A DNA stretch of 64,000 bases from Alphaproteobacteria bacterium (GTDB lineage: Bacteria; Pseudomonadota; Alphaproteobacteria; Reyranellales; Reyranellaceae): the NCBI GenBank assembly GCA_019635875.1, contig JAHBYP010000002.1, positions 310,001 through 374,000 on the forward strand, given 5' to 3'. Each line of letters begins with the position of its first letter. The first letter of the stretch is position 1. The notes under the pieces were generated by a model. It had not been told where the DNA came from. It was given only the letters and a program-made list of their open reading frames with translations, and searched no databases. The position numbers were made by a program, and so were the translations under genes. This document shows, in pieces, positions 59,782 through 64,000 of this stretch.

Positions 59782-59848
59782 TGTCATTCCGAGCGCAGCG
59801 AGGAATCCACGGAAGCCGCCTGGATTCCTCGCTGCGCTCGGAATGACA
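59782..59848. repeat. Intergenic inverted repeat, family B copy 5
   Basis: TGTCATTCCGAGCGCAGCGAGGAATCCACGG and CTGGATTCCTCGCTGCGCTCGGAATGACA are near-perfect inverted arms. The variant base pattern (ATTCC) differs from copy 4 (ATCCC), so the two copies flanking the aminotransferase are not recent duplicates of each other. The right arm supplies an ATG used or overlapped by the next gene. Confidence 0.92.
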
Positions 59849-60409
59849 ATGACAATACCCGATATCGCCTGGGTCATCGTAGTGCGTCGGCTGGCGCAGC
59901 AGCACCACGCCGGCAGGTCGCGCACCTATGGGCGCTACGAGACGTTCCTGAACGGCACGCCGATCGCGGGCCTGGCCGGCTTCGTCTGCGAGGCGATCGG
60001 GCCGGGCGACAACGGCACGCCCAACAACGGCAGGCGCATCGCGCCGGGCCGCTATCCGCTCTACACCCACTGGCACGGCGTGAAGTACGCCTCGGTCGGC
60101 TATTCGCTCGACCTCGAGATTGCCGGCGCGCTCAGGATGCCGGCGATCCGCGTCGGCGACACCGAAGCGCGCACCGACATCCTGATCCATCCCGGCCATC
60201 CGCCGACGCCGTATTTGTCGAGCGTGGGCTGCTTCAACCTGACCGCGCCGCTCCTCGCGACGCAGGAGATGGATTTCTGGGAGTCGCGCACCCGCGTCAT
60301 CGCGCTGATCGACAGCCTGCGGGCCTTTGCGCCCGACGCCTTCGCCGCCACCGACATCACCCGCATCCCCGACGCCTGGCTGCTGGTCGAGGGCGAGCCG
60401 TCGGATTGA
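59849..60409 (+). CDS. DUF5675-like protein
   Basis: A protein of about 186 residues with VIVVRRLAQQ early, then NGRRIAPGRYPLYTHWHGVKY and DILIHPGHPPTPYLSSVGCFNL, the His and Cys of which resemble the conserved H..G....S.GC pattern of DUF5675 and L,D-transpeptidase-like folds. No signal peptide. DUF5675 domains often occur in phage and toxin-like proteins, with no known activity. The start is ATG 59849 or, two codons earlier, 59843 inside the repeat arm; neither has a good binding site, so the repeat may have replaced the native 5' region. Confidence 0.7.
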   Translation: MTIPDIAWVIVVRRLAQQHHAGRSRTYGRYETFLNGTPIAGLAGFVCEAIGPGDNGTPNNGRRIAPGRYPLYTHWHGVKYASVGYSLDLEIAGALRMPAIRVGDTEARTDILIHPGHPPTPYLSSVGCFNLTAPLLATQEMDFWESRTRVIALIDSLRAFAPDAFAATDITRIPDAWLLVEGEPSD

Positions 60410-60413
60410 TCTC

Positions 60414-60533
60414 CCTTCCCCCGGAGGGGGAAGGTGCCCGAAGGGCGGAAGGGGGATGTCTCTACGAAATCGATGTCCGTCTTCGACATCCCCCATCCGG
60501 CGCTGCGCGCCACCTTCCCCCTCCGGGGGAAGG
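60414..60533. repeat. Intergenic nested palindrome, family A copy 5
   Basis: CCTTCCCCCGGAGGGGGAAGG on the left and CCTTCCCCCTCCGGGGGAAGG on the right, with inner GGGGGATGTC and GACATCCCCC arms and centre TCTACGAAATCGATGTCCGTCTTC-like variable bases (60458-60485). It lies between convergent genes. Confidence 0.9.
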
Positions 60534-60541
60534 GAGGAGAA

Positions 60542-62173
60542 TCACCGTGCGTCGGCGAGCACCATGTCGGCGGCCTTCTCGCCGATCATGATCGCCGGGG
60601 CGTTGGTGTTGCCCGAGGTCAGGGTCGGCATGATCGAGGCGTCGGCGATGCGCAGGCGCTCGATGCCGTGAACGCGCAACCGGTCGTCGACCACCGCCAA
60701 GGCATCGTGGCCCATCCGGCAGGTGCCGACCGGGTGATAGGTGGTCTCGGCGGTGCGCCTGACCCAGTCGAGGATCTCATCGTCGCCCTGCGCCGCCGGC
60801 CCGGGGCTGAGCTCGCTGAGCTTCAAGGGCGCCATCGCCGGCGCGTGCATGATCGAGCGCGCGATGCGGATGGCGCGCACGGTGAGCTCCGCATCCACAG
60901 GCGCGGAGAGGAAGTTGAAACGGATCGAAGGCGGCTGGCGCGCGTCGGCCGACGTGATGTGCACCGTGCCGCGGCTCTCCGGCCGCATCGGATGGGCGTA
61001 GCAGGTCATGCCCGATTGCCGGCTGATGCGCGGGCCCCTTGGCCCGGGCTCGGTCAGCATCATCACCCAGCCGAGCAGCAGGTCGGGCGCCGCCAGGCCC
61101 TCGCGCGAGCGCACGAAGGCGCGCAGCGGCGCGCCGACCGAGGCCAGCAGGCCGCGGCTGAGGAAGGCGAAGCGCAGCGCCTGGTGCACCATGCGCAGCC
61201 CGCGCGCGGTGTCGTTGTAGGTGTAGCCCTTCGCGCCGACCTGCCAGCGCGTGCGCGGCGCGTAATGGTCGCGCAGATTCTCGCCGACGCCGGGCAGCGC
61301 CTGGCGCACGGCGATGCCCAGCGCGGCGAGCCGCTCGGGCTGGCCGATGCCGGAAAGCTCCAGCAGCTGCGGCGAGTTGATCGTGCCGCCGCAGACCACG
61401 ACCTCGCGCGCCGCCCGGGCTTCGCGCCCAGAGAATCGCACGCCGATGCAGCGCGTGCCATCGAACAGCAGCGCCTCGGCCAGCGCGTCGGTCTCGATAT
61501 GCAGATTGGCGCGCTTGCGGATCGGATCGAGATAGCAGCGCGCCGTGCTCATGCGCCAGCCGCGCGATATCGACGCCTGGCTCATGGCGATGCCGTCCTG
61601 CGTCGCGCCGTTGTAGTCGGGGTTGTGGGCGATGCCGATTTCGGCCGCGGCCTTGATCAGCGCCTGGAAGATCGGCTCGCGCGGCTTGGGATTGGTCACC
61701 GGGATCGGCCCGTCGCGGCCGCGCAAGCGGTCATCGCCCTCGCCGCCCTGGTAGGCCTCCATGCGCCTGAAGAACGGCAGCACGTCCTCGTAGGCCCAGC
61801 CCCGGCAGCCCATCTGCGCCCAGGTGTCGAAGTCCTGCGCCTGGCCGCGCACGAAGGCCATGCCGTTGATCGCGCTCGAGCCGCCCAAGAGCTTGCCGCG
61901 CGGCACCGGGATGCGGCGGCCGTTGGTCGTGGCCTCGGGCTCGGCGCTGTAGAGCCAGTTGGCCGCGGGATTGGTGATCAGCCGCGCCGAGCCGACGGGG
62001 ATGCGCGTCCAGGGATGGCTGGCGCGGCCGGCCTCGAGCAGCAGCACCCTGTGGCGCGGATCGGCCGACAGGCGATGCGCCACCGCGGCACCGGCCGAGC
62101 CGGCGCCGACGACGATGAAATCGTATTGTGCGGAGGAAGAGGACGCGGCAACCACGATTACCCGGCAAGTCAT
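60542..62173 (-). CDS. GMC-family FAD oxidoreductase (choline/alcohol dehydrogenase type)
   Basis: A flavoenzyme of up to 543 residues oxidising an alcohol. The FAD dinucleotide motif is YDFIVVGAGSAGAAVAHRL (17-35). PRGKLLGGSSAINGMAFVRG is GMC signature 1, GGTINSPQLLELSGIG is signature 2, and the active-site His lies in TTYHPVGTCRMG with a second conserved residue in SGNTNAPAIMIGEKAADM. Full length. ATG 62173 gives a short hydrophobic lead (MTCRVIVVAASSSSA); a later start is possible. It diverges from the hydroxyacid dehydrogenase gene across a half family A repeat. Confidence 0.93.
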   Translation of the reverse strand: MTCRVIVVAASSSSAQYDFIVVGAGSAGAAVAHRLSADPRHRVLLLEAGRASHPWTRIPVGSARLITNPAANWLYSAEPEATTNGRRIPVPRGKLLGGSSAINGMAFVRGQAQDFDTWAQMGCRGWAYEDVLPFFRRMEAYQGGEGDDRLRGRDGPIPVTNPKPREPIFQALIKAAAEIGIAHNPDYNGATQDGIAMSQASISRGWRMSTARCYLDPIRKRANLHIETDALAEALLFDGTRCIGVRFSGREARAAREVVVCGGTINSPQLLELSGIGQPERLAALGIAVRQALPGVGENLRDHYAPRTRWQVGAKGYTYNDTARGLRMVHQALRFAFLSRGLLASVGAPLRAFVRSREGLAAPDLLLGWVMMLTEPGPRGPRISRQSGMTCYAHPMRPESRGTVHITSADARQPPSIRFNFLSAPVDAELTVRAIRIARSIMHAPAMAPLKLSELSPGPAAQGDDEILDWVRRTAETTYHPVGTCRMGHDALAVVDDRLRVHGIERLRIADASIMPTLTSGNTNAPAIMIGEKAADMVLADAR

Positions 62174-62231
62174 TGAGCGCCTGAAGCGCCGCGCCGATAG
62201 TGCACGCCCATGCGCGGATCGCAAAATCATA

Positions 62232-62252
62232 CCTTCCCCCGGAGGGGGAAGG
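62232..62252. repeat. Half copy of family A palindrome
   Basis: CCTTCCCCCGGAGGGGGAAGG occurs alone as a 21-bp palindrome, lacking the inner arms and the second end. It sits 15 bases upstream of the hydroxyacid dehydrogenase start and its GGAGG part could influence ribosome access. This shows the end unit can exist independently of the long form. Confidence 0.85.
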
Positions 62253-62266
62253 ACAAGAGGCAGACC

Positions 62267-63289
62267 ATGAAGATCGCCTTCGCCGGATCCTTCGCCGTGC
62301 GCTTCGCCGAGGCGGTGCAGGCGCGGCTGTCGATTCCGTCGGCCGTCGTCGCCGGCGACGAGACCGGGATCCTGAAGCACCTGCCCGACGCCGACGTGCT
62401 GGTGTCGATGGGCTTCACCGCGGCGATGGCGCAGGTGGCATCCAAGCTGAAGCTGGTGCAGGTGCCGGGCGCCGGGCTCGATCGCATCGAGCGCGCGGCG
62501 CTGCGGCCCGGCATCCATCTCGCCAATGCCTATGGCCACGACGCCGGCATCGCCGAGTACATCATCGGCGCGATGATCGCGCTTTCCCGCTCCTTCGCCC
62601 GGCTCGATGCGCGGCTGCGCGAGGGTGTGTGGGACAGCCAGTGGGCGATCGGCACGCCGGCGCCGCCCCTGTGGCCGGAGCTCGGCGGCAAGACGCTGGG
62701 TATCCTCGGCTTCGGGCATATCGGGGAGGCGCTGGCCAAGCGAGCGCGGGCCTTCGATATGCGGGTGTGTGCCGTCAGGACGCGCGCGCAGGAGAAGCCG
62801 CCCGCGGGCGTCGATTTCGTCGGCGGGCCGCAGCGGCTCGACGAGGTGCTGCGCGCCGCCGACTACCTCGCCATCACGCTCTCGCTCTCCGATGCGACGC
62901 GCGGCCTGCTCGACGCGCGCCGGCTGGCGCTGATGAAGCCGGGCGCGCATCTGATCAACGTCGCGCGGGCGGAGATCGTCGAGGAGGCGGCGCTGCACGA
63001 TGCCCTGAGCAGCGGCAGGCTGGGCGGCGCGGCGCTCGATGTGTGGTATCGCTATCCCCAGGCGCCGGGGCCGGCCGCGCCGGCGACCAGGGAGTTCCAT
63101 GCGTTGAGCAACGTGATCATGACGCCGCATGTCTCGGGCTGGACCGAGGGCATGATCGAGGCGCGCACGGCGGTGATCGTCGGGAACATCGAGCGCGTCG
63201 CGCGCGGTGAAGCGCCGCTGCACCTCTGTCATCCCGAGCGTAGCGAGGGATCTACGGCCGGCCTGGATCCCTCGCTGCGCTCGGGATGA
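62267..63289 (+). CDS. D-2-hydroxyacid dehydrogenase (NAD-binding)
   Basis: A 340-residue oxidoreductase converting 2-oxoacids and D-2-hydroxyacids. The Rossmann motif is GILGFGHIGEALAKRA (about 142-157), catalytic Arg in NVARAEIVEEAAL, and the His in NVIMTPHVSGWTEGM. VQVPGAGLDRIE and AEYIIGAMIALSR are typical of the substrate domain. The last ~22 residues (CHPERSEGS..., ending DPSLRSG) are encoded by a family B repeat that replaced the native stop, giving an abnormal tail after EAPLHL. ATG 62267 is chosen by family start. MFS transporter gene follows 5 bases later. Confidence 0.92.
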   Translation: MKIAFAGSFAVRFAEAVQARLSIPSAVVAGDETGILKHLPDADVLVSMGFTAAMAQVASKLKLVQVPGAGLDRIERAALRPGIHLANAYGHDAGIAEYIIGAMIALSRSFARLDARLREGVWDSQWAIGTPAPPLWPELGGKTLGILGFGHIGEALAKRARAFDMRVCAVRTRAQEKPPAGVDFVGGPQRLDEVLRAADYLAITLSLSDATRGLLDARRLALMKPGAHLINVARAEIVEEAALHDALSSGRLGGAALDVWYRYPQAPGPAAPATREFHALSNVIMTPHVSGWTEGMIEARTAVIVGNIERVARGEAPLHLCHPERSEGSTAGLDPSLRSG

Positions 63290-63292
63290 CAG
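63227..63292. repeat. Intergenic inverted repeat, family B copy 6 (within a gene end)
   Basis: TGTCATCCCGAGCGTAGCGAGGGATC and GGATCCCTCGCTGCGCTCGGGATGACAG are inverted arms around TACGGCCGGCCT-like centre bases. The left arm is translated as CHPERSEGS in the preceding gene, whose TGA stop falls in the right arm. The MFS start codon lies 3 bases after it. Confidence 0.92.
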
Positions 63293-63294
63293 GG

Positions 63295-64000
63295 ATGAAC
63301 TGGCCCCAGCGCCTGCCGTTCTACTACGGCTGGGCGATCATCCTGATCGCCTTCGTCACCATGGCGGTGGCGGTGACGGCGCGCACCTCGTTCTCGCTGC
63401 TGCTGCCGCCGCTGATCGACGAGTTCGGCTGGGATCGCGGCCTGGTCGCCGGCGCCTTCTCCTTCGGCTTCCTGGTGTCCTCGATCATCAGCCCGATCAG
63501 CGGCCGCGTGATGGACCGGCGCGGCCCGCGCGTGCTGATCCTGCTCGGCGTCGCCGTGGTCACCGCCGGCCTGCTGCTGGCGCGCTACATCGCCAATCCC
63601 TGGCACTTCTACCTGCTGCTCGGCGTCGCCGTCGGCGCCGGCGCCAATTTGATGAGCTTCACGGTCCATTCGCAGTTCCTGCCCAACTGGTTCGCCCGCA
63701 AGCGCGCCATGGCGATCGGCATCGCCTTCTCCGGCGTCGGCGTCGGCGCCATCGTGCTGCTGCCCTGGCTGCAGGCGATCATCGAGCGCGCCGGCTGGCG
63801 CGAGGCGTGCTGGACCATGGGCATCCTGGTGCTCTGCCTGCTGGGACCGCTGAACCTGCTGGTCTGGCGCAAGCCGGAGGATATCGGCCTGCTGCCCGAC
63901 GGCGACAAGGTCGCGGCGGCCGCGGCGAAGCGCAACGCCGGCAACATCGTCGACGCGCAATGGGCGGGCACGCAATGGACGCTCGGCAGCGCGGCGCGCA
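63295..64000 (+). CDS. MFS transporter, 3' end cut by window
   Basis: The first 235 residues of a major facilitator superfamily carrier, open at the right edge. Six transmembrane helices are visible, beginning YYGWAIILIAFVTMAVAVTA, with the family loop GRVMDRRGPRVLILLG between helices 2 and 3 (D-R-R-G motif) and FARKRAMAIGIAFSGVGVGAIV in helix 4-5. This pattern fits the monocarboxylate or oxalate/formate antiporter-like group. Only ACAGGG precedes ATG 63295, because the upstream DNA is a repeat. It may transport the acid handled by the neighbouring dehydrogenase. Confidence 0.9.
   Translation, partial: MNWPQRLPFYYGWAIILIAFVTMAVAVTARTSFSLLLPPLIDEFGWDRGLVAGAFSFGFLVSSIISPISGRVMDRRGPRVLILLGVAVVTAGLLLARYIANPWHFYLLLGVAVGAGANLMSFTVHSQFLPNWFARKRAMAIGIAFSGVGVGAIVLLPWLQAIIERAGWREACWTMGILVLCLLGPLNLLVWRKPEDIGLLPDGDKVAAAAAKRNAGNIVDAQWAGTQWTLGSAAR

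Overview
This window comes from a GC-rich (roughly two thirds G+C) alphaproteobacterial chromosome. The evidence is the gene neighbourhoods: lptC-lptA-lptB-rpoN-hpf-ptsN, Hsp20 followed by DUF1150, the FYDLN-acid (TIGR02300) zinc-ribbon protein next to aroA, and a complex I NDUFA9-like protein. A Reyranella-, Rhodospirillales- or Bradyrhizobium-like genome is my best guess; the genus cannot be fixed from sequence inspection alone.

Layout. 1-3.8 kb: aroA (cut), TIGR02300 protein, tRNA-Ala, then an IS1380-family element. 3.8-4.4 kb: decayed DNA with a 94-bp palindromic element and an SRPBCC gene remnant. 4.4-11.7 kb: cupin dioxygenase, Sel1 protein, and a TetR/HlyD/ABC-ATPase/ABC-2 export operon split by a frameshifted ISAs1-family element. 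11.8-18.6 kb: MetE-like protein, enoyl-CoA hydratase, VanZ-like protein, orphan ParD antitoxin with a stub of parE, Na/Pi transporter behind a Pho-box-like site, second hydratase/isomerase, Hsp20 and DUF1150. 18.6-24.5 kb: ptsN, hpf, rpoN, LPS transport genes, RNase D, tRNA-Leu. 25-28.6 kb: NDUFA9-like protein, LysR, and a two-gene module ending in a UGSC-family selenoprotein. 28.7-33.9 kb: TPR, epimerase, hydrolase, glycosyltransferase and LRR genes. 34-42.6 kb: translation cluster thrS-infC // rpmI-rplT-pheS-pheT, interrupted by the peroxide-defence pair ohr/ohrR. 43-46 kb: a glutaredoxin-DinB fusion selenoprotein and lepA. 46.4-49.6 kb: CitE/CaiB/MaoC genes that together look like an itaconate or mesaconate C5-dicarboxylate breakdown route. 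49.7-50.9 kb: a lower-GC EVE plus PD-(D/E)xK nuclease-like gene. 51-55.2 kb: LLM-class oxidoreductase, small secreted proteins, tRNA-Ser and a PLP enzyme. 55.2-64 kb: IclR-linked Rieske dioxygenase locus, aminotransferase, GMC oxidoreductase, hydroxyacid dehydrogenase and an MFS transporter.

Most notable. Two genes, 26 kb apart on opposite strands, contain an in-frame UGA exactly where their family has a redox cysteine. One is the U of U-G-S-C in a UGSC protein (UGA 28318-28320). The other is the first residue of a glutaredoxin C-x-x-C motif, read here as U-T-S-C (UGA 43900-43898). Each UGA is followed after 11-12 nt by a 17-nt hairpin (7-bp stem, 3-nt loop), the geometry of a bacterial SECIS element. 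Normal gene calling would truncate both proteins.

Two families of intergenic repeats are scattered through the window: a roughly 120-bp nested palindrome with ends like CCTTCCCCCGGAGGGGGAAGG, and a roughly 65-bp inverted repeat starting TGTCATCCCGAGCG. An insertion sequence has landed in one copy of the first family, and copies of the second supply coding ends of genes.
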